Origin: CAZDDI01 sp964504195 | GTDB lineage: Bacteria > Chloroflexota > Anaerolineae > B4-G1 > SLSP01 | Assembly: GCA_964504195.1 (NCBI GenBank) | Contig: CAZDDI010000020.1 | Coordinates: forward strand, 1-62,559 | Direction of reading: 5' to 3' | DNA length: 62,559 nucleotides | Shown here: one piece after another, positions 16,332 through 25,023 of the stretch | How positions within the stretch are numbered: the stretch's first letter is position 1 | Layout of the letters: every line of letters starts with the position of its first letter | Notes under the pieces: model-generated | What the model saw: only the letters and a program-made list of their open reading frames with translations | What the model was told of the DNA's origin: nothing | The model's database searches: none | Translations under genes and position numbers: made by a program

Positions 16332-17663
16332 TCATCCTTGATACGCGCGCATCGAAGCCATGGGTTTACCCACCATGCGGAAGGCGCGGCGCTCGGCCTC
16401 CCAGCGGATGCGTTCGATGTCGAGCGTGAGGTAGTCGCCTTTGCGGTAGAGCAGCTGCCCGTCGCACCAGACGTAAGCCACATCGCCGGGATGTGAAGTG
16501 TAAACGATGCCCGCCGCCAGATCGTGGCGCGGCATCCAGTGGGGCGCGGTGGTATCGAAGAGCACCACATCAGCGGGGTGGCCCGGCGCGAGTACGCCGC
16601 TCGCAGCGAAGCCCAGCGCGGCGGCGGGGGCTTGGGTCGCCAGGCGCAAGAGCTGGGTGCGAGGGAGCGCCTCCGGGTCTGCGTGCGTGACCTTCTGATA
16701 CAGCCCGGTGAGGCGCATGACTTCCAGCAGGTTCAGGTCGCTATTGGAGGCTGGCCCATCTGTGCCCAGCGCAACGTGTACGCCACTTTCCAGCATTTGC
16801 AGCAGCGGTGGCAGCGGCATGGCGAGCTTTTGGTAGGTTTTGGGCGTGTGCGCTACATACGTCCCCTTCTCTGCCAATAGGGCGATGTCGCTATCCAGCA
16901 GGAAATTGCAGTGCGCCACCAGCGAAGGGCCGGGCAAATCGAGCAGCCCCAGCGCGGCGATGTGGGCCGTGGGGCTGCATCCGTGCCGTTGCAGACTGTT
17001 ATCCAGCTGCGCCTGCGATTCGCTCAGGTGCAGGTGGACGCCGACCCCGACGCGGTGCGCTTCCTCGGCAAAGCGGCGCAGCACCGCGGGTGGCACCATG
17101 TAGGGCGAGTGCGGCCCTAGCGTCGTGTGGATGCGGCCCCCGGCGGCGTCCTGCCACCGCGCGACGAAGGCGACGGTCTCTGCCAGGGATGTCCCGCCCA
17201 CTTCTTTGTCATCACCATTGCCGAAGTGACACCAGGCCAGCAGCGCCTTCATGCCGCTTTCCTCCACGGCGCGGGCGGTTTGATCCATCCAGAAGTAGTG
17301 ATCGCCAAAACCCACCGTCCCGGCGCGCAGCATCTCGGCGCAGGCCAGCGCCGCGCCCCAGTAGACATCCTCTTCCTCAAGGGCTGATTCCGCTACCCAG
17401 ATCTTCTCGTTGAGCCAGCGCTCGAAGGGCAAATCTTCCGCCCAGCCGCGCTCCAGCGTCATGGCCGCGTGGGTGTGTGCGTTGAAGAGCGCGGGCAGCG
17501 CCACCAGCTCGCGTCCATCAATAACTACATCGGGGACAAAGTCTGTTGGAACCTCGCCCACCGCAACGATGGTTGTGCTTTCCAGAGCCAGCGCGGCTTG
17601 TGGGAGGATGCGATCCTCAGCATCCAGCGTAATGAGCGTGGCATTTTCAATTAGCGTGCGCAT
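16332..17663 (-). CDS. mtaD: Amidohydrolase, probable MTA/S-adenosylhomocysteine deaminase
   Basis: 443 residues, typical for the family, with GGAGG upstream of the ATG. Metal and catalytic residues are visible: NAHTHAAM (His63, His65), VHLHLSES (His and Glu), the later VAHTPKTYQKLA His, and GTDGPASN (Asp). The arrangement matches 5-methylthioadenosine/SAH deaminases, which convert MTA or SAH to the inosine derivative with release of ammonia. Related cytosine and guanine deaminases are the main alternative. MTA phosphorylase is also encoded in this window (58191-59060), which supports a role in methylthioadenosine or SAH recycling. Confidence 0.85.
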   Translation of the reverse strand: MRTLIENATLITLDAEDRILPQAALALESTTIVAVGEVPTDFVPDVVIDGRELVALPALFNAHTHAAMTLERGWAEDLPFERWLNEKIWVAESALEEEDVYWGAALACAEMLRAGTVGFGDHYFWMDQTARAVEESGMKALLAWCHFGNGDDKEVGGTSLAETVAFVARWQDAAGGRIHTTLGPHSPYMVPPAVLRRFAEEAHRVGVGVHLHLSESQAQLDNSLQRHGCSPTAHIAALGLLDLPGPSLVAHCNFLLDSDIALLAEKGTYVAHTPKTYQKLAMPLPPLLQMLESGVHVALGTDGPASNSDLNLLEVMRLTGLYQKVTHADPEALPRTQLLRLATQAPAAALGFAASGVLAPGHPADVVLFDTTAPHWMPRHDLAAGIVYTSHPGDVAYVWCDGQLLYRKGDYLTLDIERIRWEAERRAFRMVGKPMASMRAYQG

Positions 17664-17833
17664 AGCTACCTCCGTGTATCAGAACTATTGCAGACGTAAT
17701 GTAACGCAATCTTCACGTTTCGCCTTATGGTATTTTAGTAGTTTTCTGGTAGAATGCTAACAGAGATTGCTTTTATTTAGCCAATGCAAATTGCTGGGGC
17801 GTGATTTGCTAGGGGATGAGGGGTAGCTCATTG

Positions 17834-18682
17834 ATGTTCAATCCGCAAAAAATGATCATTGATAGTTTTGTTGAGGAACTGCGCGTGGCGTACCGCGAGG
17901 CCTACAACCTGATGGAAATGGAGAATGCCAATGTGCTGGCTTGGGCCGGGCAGCTGGCGTTGGAAAATATCGCCAATTCTGATGCGCTTTACCATAATGT
18001 TGAGCATACCATCATGGTGGTGCTGGTCGGTCAGACCATCCTCAAGGGCAAGCATCTCTGTGAGGGGGGGGTGACACCCCGAGATTGGTTGCACTTTATG
18101 ATTGCGCTGCTGTGTCACGATATTGGCTATGTGCGCGGTATTTGTCGCGCGGATTGTGACAATCTTGTGGCAACTGGCCTGGGTGATGAGACTGTGCCGT
18201 TGCCCACGACCGGCAGCGATGCGGCGTTACAACCTTATCATGTGGATCGCGCACAACTGTTTGTGCGCGAGCGTTTCAGTGGCACGGTCACGGCTAATGT
18301 GTCTTTAGATGTAGATCAGATCGTAGATTACATTGAAATGACCCGCTTTCCTTCGTCTAATGTCGGGTTGCGCGCGCCGGTGACACAATTGCACACGCTC
18401 ATCCGCGCGGCTGATTTCATCGGGCAGTTGGGCGATCCGCGCTATTTGCGTAAAATTCCCGCGCTGTTCTATGAATTCGAGGAAGTGGGCGCAAACGAAC
18501 GCATCGGTTATCGCCATCCGGGTGATATGCGCCAGGGCTACGCGGATTTTTATTGGAATGTGGTGAGCGAGCACATCCAGGAGGCATTACGCTATTTACG
18601 GGTGACGCAGGCAGGCCGGTTGTGGATTGCTAATTTGCACGCGCACGTTTTTGATTCAGAGCACCACAGCACGTTGTTGTAA
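17834..18682 (+). CDS. HD-domain metal-dependent phosphohydrolase-like protein
   Basis: 282 residues from the ATG at 17834 (GAGGGG upstream); an ATG at 17816 is also in frame but has no spaced ribosome site. HD-type ligands: YHNVEHT (two His, about 60-66) and LLCHDIGYVRG (His-Asp, about 97-99), with later helical segments. The wording GKHLCEGGVTPRDWLHF and HDIGYVRGIC resembles an HD family I associate with cyanobacteria. No fused partner domain is present. Substrate unknown (nucleotide or cyclic nucleotide is possible). Confidence 0.75.
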   Translation: MFNPQKMIIDSFVEELRVAYREAYNLMEMENANVLAWAGQLALENIANSDALYHNVEHTIMVVLVGQTILKGKHLCEGGVTPRDWLHFMIALLCHDIGYVRGICRADCDNLVATGLGDETVPLPTTGSDAALQPYHVDRAQLFVRERFSGTVTANVSLDVDQIVDYIEMTRFPSSNVGLRAPVTQLHTLIRAADFIGQLGDPRYLRKIPALFYEFEEVGANERIGYRHPGDMRQGYADFYWNVVSEHIQEALRYLRVTQAGRLWIANLHAHVFDSEHHSTLL

Positions 18683-18738
18683 AGTTTAGGGCACCTGTCG
18701 CAGGCAGGGTGCTGGCACAAGTTTTGTGGGTTAATGAG

Positions 18739-18787
18739 CCGTGCGGCGCGAAACGCGAGTATAAAAATCACGTTTTACGCCGCACGG
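18739..18787. terminator. Hairpin between convergent genes, GCGNAAAACG repeat family
   Basis: CCGTGCGGCG (18739-18748) is perfectly inverted at 18778-18787, with a further partly paired AAACG/CGTTTT inside. It lies between the HD gene and the convergent sensor kinase gene, so it may end transcription from both sides. The inner words belong to the GCGTGAAACG family seen elsewhere in the window. Confidence 0.6.
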
Positions 18788-18795
18788 TTTGCGTT

Positions 18796-21700
18796 TTACG
18801 TTAGGATGGATTTATCGGACACTACAATGATATCGCTGGCGAGCTCCGGCAGCTGCGCCGCTAACATGTGCAGAAGTTGATTGTCGTTCGCTTGCGCAAA
18901 GGTTTCATCCAACACCACCAGATCGGGTTGTAATGCTTGCGCCGCATCACGTACCTGCTCCTGCTGATAGATCTCAATAACTTCAAAGTTTTGATCCCTC
19001 AACATTGTAGCTACCTGGGTCACTATGGTTTCATCCTCCCCTGCGACGAGCGCGCGTCTCATGCTTGGGGCGCGCCGTAGCAAGCTGTGTAGGGTGCTCA
19101 GCAGTGTCGGGGTCTTCACGGGTTTGGTGAGGTAGGCGTCAGCCCCTAGCGCCAGCCCGCGTTGCCGATCTTCCAGAATCGAGAGGATGAGGATGGGGAT
19201 GTCTTGTGTCAACGGGTCAGCTTTGAGCACACGCGTTACGTCAAAGCCAGAGATGTCGGGCATCATCACATCGAGCACAATCACATCGGGTTGATGCTGC
19301 CGGGCGAGTGCCAATGCCAGTGAACCGTTGTTGGCCTCGATTGCCTGATAGCCGGCATTGCGCAGCTCTTGCGTGAGCAAAGTGCGGATGCTAGTTTCAT
19401 CATCTACAATCAATACGGTGGCAGGCGCGTCCAGCATCCGAGGGAAGGCTTCCTCGACGTGTCGCCGAATCTCTGCTAAAGCTGGGACGGTTACTACCAT
19501 TTTCCCTGCTGGCGTATCAGCGGGTGTTAGGGGTAGGGGCAACGTGAAAGAGAAGGTCGAACCGGCACCTAGCGTGGAATCAACCCAAATGTTGCCGCTG
19601 TAGTGGGTGATGATCTCATGACAGATAGCCAGTCCCAGCCCGGTGCCTTTGGGGCGCTCTGGGGACGTTTCATCTTTGACTTGATGAAAGCGCCGGAACA
19701 ATGTTGGCATGGCTGCTGCCGGAATGCCCGGCCCGGTATCGCGTACTGTGAGCAACAATCCGCCAGGGCTACCGGGGGGCGGACGCCAGTCATGCGGGGT
19801 TTCATTGGGCTTTAGCAGGCGCGTGCTCACCACTACCTCTCCTTCCAGCGTAAATTTGATGGCGTTGGAAAGCAGGTTCACCAGCACTTGATAGCACCGG
19901 TCGGCGTCCCCCAGTACTGGCGGCAAGTTGTCTTGTAATTCGGTGCGCAACGCCAGCGCGCGACCTTGTGCCATGCCCCGCACGCCATCCACAGCTTGCT
20001 GAACCAAGGCATTCATCTCAAAGAGCTGATCGTGCCATTCAATCTTGCCGGACTCCATTTTGGCGATATCCAACACATCGTTGATCAGGCGCGTGAGGCG
20101 TTCCCCCTCTTGTACAATAATAGTAAGATTGTCGCGGATGCGCTTGGCCGCTGCTTGCACGCGCGGTTTATCTTCAGATAGCTGGGGCGCAATATCCCGT
20201 TCAAATGAGCGCCCGATGAGCTTGGCGAAGCCCAGCACCGAGGTCAACGGTGTGCGCAACTCGTGAGAGACGGTGGAGATGAAGTCGGTCTTCATGCGAT
20301 CCACTTCCACTTCCTGGGTAATGTCGCGCAACACGGTGATGACGCCGGAACCGTCGCGCAGGGCAATGGAAGCAGCTTGGACAATCATGTTGAACAGATC
20401 GCAACGGGTGCTGAAGATCTCCCCTGGATGTTTGAGCGCTTGTATGGCGTTGGTCGTCAGTTCGGGACAATCGAAAATCTCTGCTAAAGGCTGTGCCTGT
20501 AGCTGCTCTGCAGAGCGGCGCAGCATGGTTTGGAAGATGGGGTTGACCAGGAGCACCCGCCCTTCTGGGTCGGTGACGAGCAGCCCGTCGGCCATGGTTT
20601 CGAGGATGACATTGAGCCGATCCCGTTCGCGTGCGAGGTCTTGATTCGCAGCTTCCAGATCCACGGTGCGTTCGGCAACAATCGTTTCCAATCCCCGGCT
20701 GTAGTCTTCGACCTTCTCGTAAAGTCGCACGTTTTCTACTGTCGCTGCAATTTGATGCGCCAACATGACAAGCGTTTCCAGCTCGGCGCCGATGTACAAA
20801 TCGCCGCGCGGTTTGCTGCCCAGGGCGTAGGCTCCGACCAGCTGGCCGCCACGGCGCAATGGCAGCAGGACTTCCCAGCCGTAAGGTTCAACCAGCGCTT
20901 GCACTTCAAGCAGATGCGGCCCGCTGCCGCTGATGACGAGCGGCCCTTCCGCCGTGCGTAATTGGGCTGTCAAGGGATCGTCCGCAGGGAAAAGTACGGT
21001 CTCATTGGTTATAGAACGCAAATCGCCATGATGATTGCAGAGCATCAGGCTGGCTGTCGTGAGGTTAAGTCGTGTAGGGACATCCACGGTGAGTAGGGGG
21101 AGCAAGGTTTCCATGCGAAGAGCGGTGGAGAGTTGCCGTGCGACTTCGAGCATGACGCTTTGGAAATCGAGCATTTGCCGGTAGAAGAGCAAGTCTACGA
21201 TGCGTAATATCCGCTCACGCAATGGTGCCGCAAGTAAGGCAACAATCAGCACTGCCAGAATGCCCGGTAGTCGTTGTCCCAGCCCTACCCGTTGTAACGT
21301 ATCTTCCAAAGTAGCGATGATGAGTAGATAGATAGCTAAGATAAGCAGACTGACGCCTGCATAAATCAAGCTGCGGCGGATGATATTGTCAATCGCCATG
21401 AGTCCCCGGCGGGTAACGGAGAAGAAGAAGGTAACGGGGACCAGGAATCCGGCAATCATGCTCACATCAAAAGAAATCAACGGTTGCCCGGTGAGGATGA
21501 TGGGGACATTATAGAGGAAGGCCCAGGGGAGCAAGCCGAAGATGATGCCCCAGGCAAACCAGCGGATCTGGTTGCGCACGCCGGGGCGTTTGGAGGTAAA
21601 GTAGGTATGCAGCAGATGCCCGATGGCGATGGTAAATTCGATAATCGCCATCGGGTAAAAAATGCGGGTGTACAGATTTATCCGAGAGGCCAAGAGTATA

Positions 21701-22458
21701 TTGCCGCGCATTTGTGTGAAGCCCAGCACTATGAACAGGGCGTTGAAGAGGTAGAGCAGCCAGATAATTTTCGGAAACCTACGTAAAATCCATTTGCGTT
21801 CAGGGAATACAAGCAAAGTGTGAATGATGATCGCCAGTTCCAGATTAAAGGTGATAATATCCAGGGGATTTTGGAACCAAGTCATGGTTATAAATATGTT
21901 GACGCCGGTGTTGTTCCAGCTGTTGTTGATGAGGTTTAGCGCCAGAAAGGCAAAGGCGAGCGCCAGCAGTGGGGCGCCAGGTTCTGGGGTACGGCTCAAG
22001 AGGATGAAAACAGCCGTGATTAGCAACGAGCCACTGATGAATGATAGCAGCCCGATTTGTTGTAACAATTCGAGTGGGGTTGCATAGTGCCAGGGAACTT
22101 CGATTTCCAGTATTTGTCCGCTGCGTTGGAGCGTGTAGATAGCGCCCTGCCGGTCAGGTGTTTCAAACAGTTGTCGGTACCAGTGCTGTGGTGTACTTAG
22201 CGCGTGGGTTACAGGTTGCCCGTTGATGTGTGTAACGAGATCACCGTGTTGCAGGGGGCATTGTGGGGCTGCTGTATTCACAATGAGACCTTGCGGGTCG
22301 GCGGTGTAAATGGGACAGTTGTCACTGGGGAGTCGTAACAGTGTGAGTGCGATGAAGGCGTTGTATGCAAAAATAACTACAACCAGTCCGAGTAGGACCT
22401 GGGAGCGTAGTTGCAGCGGCTTACGGAAGCGCTTGGGCGGTTGGGCCTGGTTGCGCAA
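18796..22458 (-). CDS. Large membrane hybrid sensor histidine kinase with two receiver domains
   Basis: About 1220 residues from a TTG at 22458 preceded by AAAGGA; a GTG at 22515 is in frame but lies inside a perfect palindrome. In order: an N-terminal helix, a PDZ-like loop domain (QHGDLVTHINGQPV), about seven further helices to residue about 410, GAF (about 440-590), PAS (about 615-730), HisKA with the H-box FISTVSHELRTPLTS, HATPase (NLLSNAIKFT, DTGPGIP, GTGLGLAI), a complete receiver domain (IVLDVMMPD, YLTKPVK), and a second receiver-like domain. The second receiver (LVAGEDETIV ... LVVLDETF) stops after the fourth strand, so it lacks the conserved Lys. The signal is unknown, and no cognate regulator lies next to it. 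Confidence 0.88.
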   Translation of the reverse strand: MRNQAQPPKRFRKPLQLRSQVLLGLVVVIFAYNAFIALTLLRLPSDNCPIYTADPQGLIVNTAAPQCPLQHGDLVTHINGQPVTHALSTPQHWYRQLFETPDRQGAIYTLQRSGQILEIEVPWHYATPLELLQQIGLLSFISGSLLITAVFILLSRTPEPGAPLLALAFAFLALNLINNSWNNTGVNIFITMTWFQNPLDIITFNLELAIIIHTLLVFPERKWILRRFPKIIWLLYLFNALFIVLGFTQMRGNILLASRINLYTRIFYPMAIIEFTIAIGHLLHTYFTSKRPGVRNQIRWFAWGIIFGLLPWAFLYNVPIILTGQPLISFDVSMIAGFLVPVTFFFSVTRRGLMAIDNIIRRSLIYAGVSLLILAIYLLIIATLEDTLQRVGLGQRLPGILAVLIVALLAAPLRERILRIVDLLFYRQMLDFQSVMLEVARQLSTALRMETLLPLLTVDVPTRLNLTTASLMLCNHHGDLRSITNETVLFPADDPLTAQLRTAEGPLVISGSGPHLLEVQALVEPYGWEVLLPLRRGGQLVGAYALGSKPRGDLYIGAELETLVMLAHQIAATVENVRLYEKVEDYSRGLETIVAERTVDLEAANQDLARERDRLNVILETMADGLLVTDPEGRVLLVNPIFQTMLRRSAEQLQAQPLAEIFDCPELTTNAIQALKHPGEIFSTRCDLFNMIVQAASIALRDGSGVITVLRDITQEVEVDRMKTDFISTVSHELRTPLTSVLGFAKLIGRSFERDIAPQLSEDKPRVQAAAKRIRDNLTIIVQEGERLTRLINDVLDIAKMESGKIEWHDQLFEMNALVQQAVDGVRGMAQGRALALRTELQDNLPPVLGDADRCYQVLVNLLSNAIKFTLEGEVVVSTRLLKPNETPHDWRPPPGSPGGLLLTVRDTGPGIPAAAMPTLFRRFHQVKDETSPERPKGTGLGLAICHEIITHYSGNIWVDSTLGAGSTFSFTLPLPLTPADTPAGKMVVTVPALAEIRRHVEEAFPRMLDAPATVLIVDDETSIRTLLTQELRNAGYQAIEANNGSLALALARQHQPDVIVLDVMMPDISGFDVTRVLKADPLTQDIPILILSILEDRQRGLALGADAYLTKPVKTPTLLSTLHSLLRRAPSMRRALVAGEDETIVTQVATMLRDQNFEVIEIYQQEQVRDAAQALQPDLVVLDETFAQANDNQLLHMLAAQLPELASDIIVVSDKSILT

Positions 22459-22487
22459 AATGGATATCCTTTGAGAACTTGAAATAT

Positions 22488-22527
22488 GATGCGTGAAATG
22501 TGAAAAGAATAGCACATTTCACGCATC
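22488..22527. repeat. Perfect 15-bp inverted repeat of the GCGTGAAA family
   Basis: GATGCGTGAAATGTG (22488-22502), a 10-nt loop, then the exact complement CACATTTCACGCATC (22513-22527). It lies just upstream of the likely TTG start of the sensor kinase. Related GCGTGAAAC words lie at 711-735, 18739-18787, 30619-30640, 37780-37795, 38316-38345 and 60320-60345. Confidence 0.75.
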
Positions 22528-22630
22528 AAGCAAATACTGGGATTGAAATCGCTTGAGTCTGGCTATTTGCTTACGTTAAGTTTATCCTAAAGTGCGATTA
22601 TTTCAAGTTCCTCCCGCTGGTTTTCGGTTT

Positions 22631-23854
22631 TTACTCGTTTAGCAGACGCCGCTCGCCCTCTAGGGCGCGTAAGGGTGCCAGGTCTTGTGTCACTTCGAGC
22701 GTGCCGCGATATGCGCCAACCGCCCCACGCAGCGCAAAGTAGCGGATGTGGATGAACTTCCCGCCCATCTGGATCCAGAACTCTGCAGCGTCGCGTGTGC
22801 CAGCACGGAAATCGTCGAGAATCTGCTGCACGCGGCCCATGCTCTGCGGTGGGTGACAGTTCTGCACCTGTCGTCCGATGATCGCGGGCGTGCGTGGGAA
22901 GATGCGCTCGCGCGTCTGCGAGTAGAAGCGCACGGTGTCGGTCTCGTCTACAAAAGTAACATCAATAGGCAGCGTGGTGAGCAGCAGATTGAGCTGCTCC
23001 GGCGTCAGCGCGCCGACATCCAGCGGGATCACGCCGCCCGCGCCAGTCGGGGCAGGCGGCGTGATGGCCTGTTCCTCCGCCGCGCGTGGATCGAGCCGGG
23101 GTTGCCATTGCTTGCCGGGCAGCACATAGCAGAAGCCAATCTCCGGCTCCTGGTCGCGGATTGCGCCCCATTCAGCCTCGCTCAACCGCTCCAACGCCGC
23201 CGGGAACAGGATGTGCTCTTCCTTGTAGATCATCTCACGGATGGCGGTGTCCAGCGGCCCAAAGACGCCGTCGAACGCAGCCGGGTCGGGACTCTCGTCC
23301 GCCAGCAGCGCGGCGAGCTCCTTCCACATCCGGCGGATGTCATCGTGGATAGCCCACATCACCGACGACGGGCCGTGAAAGCCATGCTTTTCCAGGTAGG
23401 AGAAGAGGATGTTTTCCTTGCGCAGGTAATGCCGCTCGTACACGCGCAGCTTGGCGAGCTGCGCGTGGGCAGCGGCCAACGTGGACGGGCCGGGCAGATT
23501 CTTCAAATCCTCCAACGCCTCCCCCAGCTGCGCGAGGATGCGGCCTACCGCCAGATTCTCGGCGCGCATGGTGAAGATCGGATGGCCGGGGGTGGTTTCG
23601 GCGGGGGCTTGGGTGTCCAGCGACTCGCGGAACACGGCCACATGCACATCGCACAACTGCTTGATCTGTTCCTCGGTCACGCCCTCCGCGATGAGCGCCT
23701 GCTCCATCTCGGCGATTTCCCCGGCAGTGGCATCGCCCAACTGCGCGGCGAAGTCCTGCTTTACGGCCTCCAACGGTTCGCCTTCGTGCAAACGGCGGAT
23801 CAAGTCTTTGAGCAGCGCCTGCCGTTGGGTTTGGTTGTCAATGTACTCACTCAT
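22631..23854 (-). CDS. DUF438-hemerythrin-PAS protein
   Basis: 407 residues. About 10-75 is DUF438. About 85-230 is a hemerythrin-like four-helix region with the expected ligands spread over HPIFTMRAEN, HYLRKENILFSYLEKHGF, HDDIRRMW and YKEEHILFPAALE. About 295-400 is a PAS domain of the type found in this family (DETDTVRFYSQTRERIF ... GRQVQNCHPPQS). Hemerythrin domains bind a di-iron site and sense or carry oxygen or nitric oxide. Its ATG lies 3 nt after the stop of the ferredoxin gene, and the Crp/Fnr regulator is upstream in the same direction, which suggests a redox or NO-response operon. Confidence 0.88.
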   Translation of the reverse strand: MSEYIDNQTQRQALLKDLIRRLHEGEPLEAVKQDFAAQLGDATAGEIAEMEQALIAEGVTEEQIKQLCDVHVAVFRESLDTQAPAETTPGHPIFTMRAENLAVGRILAQLGEALEDLKNLPGPSTLAAAHAQLAKLRVYERHYLRKENILFSYLEKHGFHGPSSVMWAIHDDIRRMWKELAALLADESPDPAAFDGVFGPLDTAIREMIYKEEHILFPAALERLSEAEWGAIRDQEPEIGFCYVLPGKQWQPRLDPRAAEEQAITPPAPTGAGGVIPLDVGALTPEQLNLLLTTLPIDVTFVDETDTVRFYSQTRERIFPRTPAIIGRQVQNCHPPQSMGRVQQILDDFRAGTRDAAEFWIQMGGKFIHIRYFALRGAVGAYRGTLEVTQDLAPLRALEGERRLLNE

Positions 23855-23857
23855 GGT

Positions 23858-24076
23858 TTAGCTCCTTTGGGGTTCCCATACGATTTCAAATTCACAGCGA
23901 ATAGCGTTTACCGGACAGAGTGCCTCACACTCGGCGCAAAAGGTGCAGGCCAGCGGGCGCGCGATGACTGGGCCTTCGGGTTGCAGGTCAACGGCGTGGG
24001 TGGGGCAGCCCACAACGCACGCGCCGCAACGAGTGCAGAGTTCCAGGTCAATCTCTGGTAAGTGCCAATCGGACAT
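23858..24076 (-). CDS. Two-[4Fe-4S] ferredoxin
   Basis: 72 residues with two cysteine motifs, CTRCGACVVGCP (about 14-25) and CTFCAECEALCP (about 44-55), as in bacterial 2[4Fe-4S] ferredoxins. It is a small cytoplasmic electron carrier. AAAGG lies upstream of the ATG. It sits between the Crp/Fnr regulator and the hemerythrin protein and almost touches the latter, so it probably supplies electrons to or from the di-iron protein or a partner such as Hcp; that pairing is inference. Confidence 0.9.
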   Translation of the reverse strand: MSDWHLPEIDLELCTRCGACVVGCPTHAVDLQPEGPVIARPLACTFCAECEALCPVNAIRCEFEIVWEPQRS

Positions 24077-24096
24077 GATGTTATACCTTTACTCGC

Positions 24097-24130
24097 AAAC
24101 CTGACAGGTTTTCTGAAACCTGTCAGGTTT
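24097..24130. repeat. Perfect 15-bp inverted repeat in the ferredoxin leader
   Basis: AAACCTGACAGGTTT (24097-24111), loop TCTG, then its exact complement (24116-24130). It lies between the regulator and ferredoxin genes, 20-54 nt upstream of the ferredoxin start. The word AACCTGNCAGGTTT also forms the inner arms of the MITE-like elements at 41621-41754 and 55086-55219. Confidence 0.75.
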
Positions 24131-24184
24131 GGTGTTATATATGAAGTGTACCAGCGAGGTAATGCTGGGGCTACGACAAAAGTC

Positions 24185-24859
24185 TCATCCCTGCCAGGTT
24201 TCAGCTTCGAGCGCGTCACGGTCGAGCAGCAACAGCCGGTTGCGCTCGATGCGTATCAGACCAGCGTCGCTTAAGGCGCGCAGCGTGCGTCCGATGACAT
24301 CGCGCACAGAGCCGAGCTGCGCGGCCATCTCGTCCTGTGTCCAGCGCTGGGTGAGCGTCTCGCCTTCAGCCTGATCGAGCAAGAAGCGCGCCAGCCGTCC
24401 GCGCACTGTGCGCAAAGACAGGTCTTCTACCAGGTCGGTGAAGTGGGTTAAGCGAGTGGCGAAATCGCGCAACAGCGCGAGCGCGAACTCCGGGCAGGTT
24501 TGCACGAGTCGGGTGAGATCGTCGCTGTGGATGGCGTAGAGCGTGGTCTCGCTCAGCGTTTGGACATTGGCGTGGGTGTGTGACGTGGGCGTGAAAGGGG
24601 GAACCGTGTTGAAACTCTGCCCTGGGCCGAGTCGCGCCAGCACTTGTTCGCGGCCGTTGGGCGCTACGCGGTAGATGCGCACGCTCCCGGCGGCGATGAA
24701 GTATGCGGTACTGTCCGGTTCGCCCTGGAGCAGGAGCAGCTCGTTGGAGGCATAAGTGCGCGCCATCACTACAGCGGCGACCCGGTGCAAGGCCGCGTCG
24801 GGCAGGTCGGCCAACAACGCGATGCGGCGCAATGCGGCAAGGTCAGGGGTGTGTATCAT
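24185..24859 (-). CDS. Crp/Fnr-family transcription regulator
   Basis: 224 residues from the ATG at 24859. The preceding GTG is in frame, but the promoter layout favours the ATG as a leaderless start. Residues 1-115 form the cyclic-nucleotide-binding-like beta roll (LLLLQGEPDSTAYFI, GSVRIYRV). About 145-215 is the Crp-type helix-turn-helix (WTQDEMAAQLGSVRDVIGRTLRALSDAGLI). It lacks the N-terminal cysteine cluster of FNR, so it would not carry a [4Fe-4S] oxygen sensor of that type; heme or another ligand, as in DNR/HcpR-like proteins, is possible. It probably controls its own operon and perhaps hcp. Confidence 0.9.
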   Translation of the reverse strand: MIHTPDLAALRRIALLADLPDAALHRVAAVVMARTYASNELLLLQGEPDSTAYFIAAGSVRIYRVAPNGREQVLARLGPGQSFNTVPPFTPTSHTHANVQTLSETTLYAIHSDDLTRLVQTCPEFALALLRDFATRLTHFTDLVEDLSLRTVRGRLARFLLDQAEGETLTQRWTQDEMAAQLGSVRDVIGRTLRALSDAGLIRIERNRLLLLDRDALEAETWQG

Positions 24860-24865
24860 AAGCAC

Positions 24866-24894
24866 ATTGTATCCGGCTTGGCGAAAAATACCAA
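24866..24894 (-). promoter_or_regulatory. Promoter of the Crp/Fnr gene, leaderless layout
   Basis: On the minus strand: TTGGTA (24894-24889), a 17-bp spacer, TACAAT (24871-24866), then six bases to the ATG at 24859. The predicted transcription start coincides with the ATG, and no Shine-Dalgarno site is present. Confidence 0.65.
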
Positions 24895-24918
24895 GTGTTT
24901 TGGGGAATGTTTCAGAAA

Positions 24919-24935
24919 TAGCGTAAAACTATGAT
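24919..24935. promoter_or_regulatory. Shared 17-bp motif TAGCGTAAAACTATGAT (candidate operator)
   Basis: It matches 28168-28184, upstream of hcp, in 16 of 17 positions. Here it lies between divergent promoters, about 68 bp upstream of the Crp/Fnr start and about 63 bp upstream of the sdaA start. It is not an obvious inverted repeat, so assignment to the Crp/Fnr protein is inference. Confidence 0.4.
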
Positions 24936-24955
24936 GATATTGGCCGCACGTCCCC

Positions 24956-24983
24956 TTGTCTAGCCCTGAATCGGGGTTAGAAT
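24956..24983 (+). promoter_or_regulatory. Probable promoter of the serine dehydratase gene
   Basis: TTGTCT (24956-24961), a 16-bp spacer, then TAGAAT (24978-24983); predicted start near 24990. Divergent from the Crp/Fnr promoter. Confidence 0.5.
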
Positions 24984-25023
24984 AAGGTTTTTGTCTGATT
25001 TCACGACAAGCTGGGGGGACATC

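Noticed and set aside
24097..24130. Crp/Fnr operator upstream of the ferredoxin gene
   Set aside because: The palindrome is far longer than a Crp/Fnr site, lies inside the operon, and matches the inner arms of mobile palindromes.
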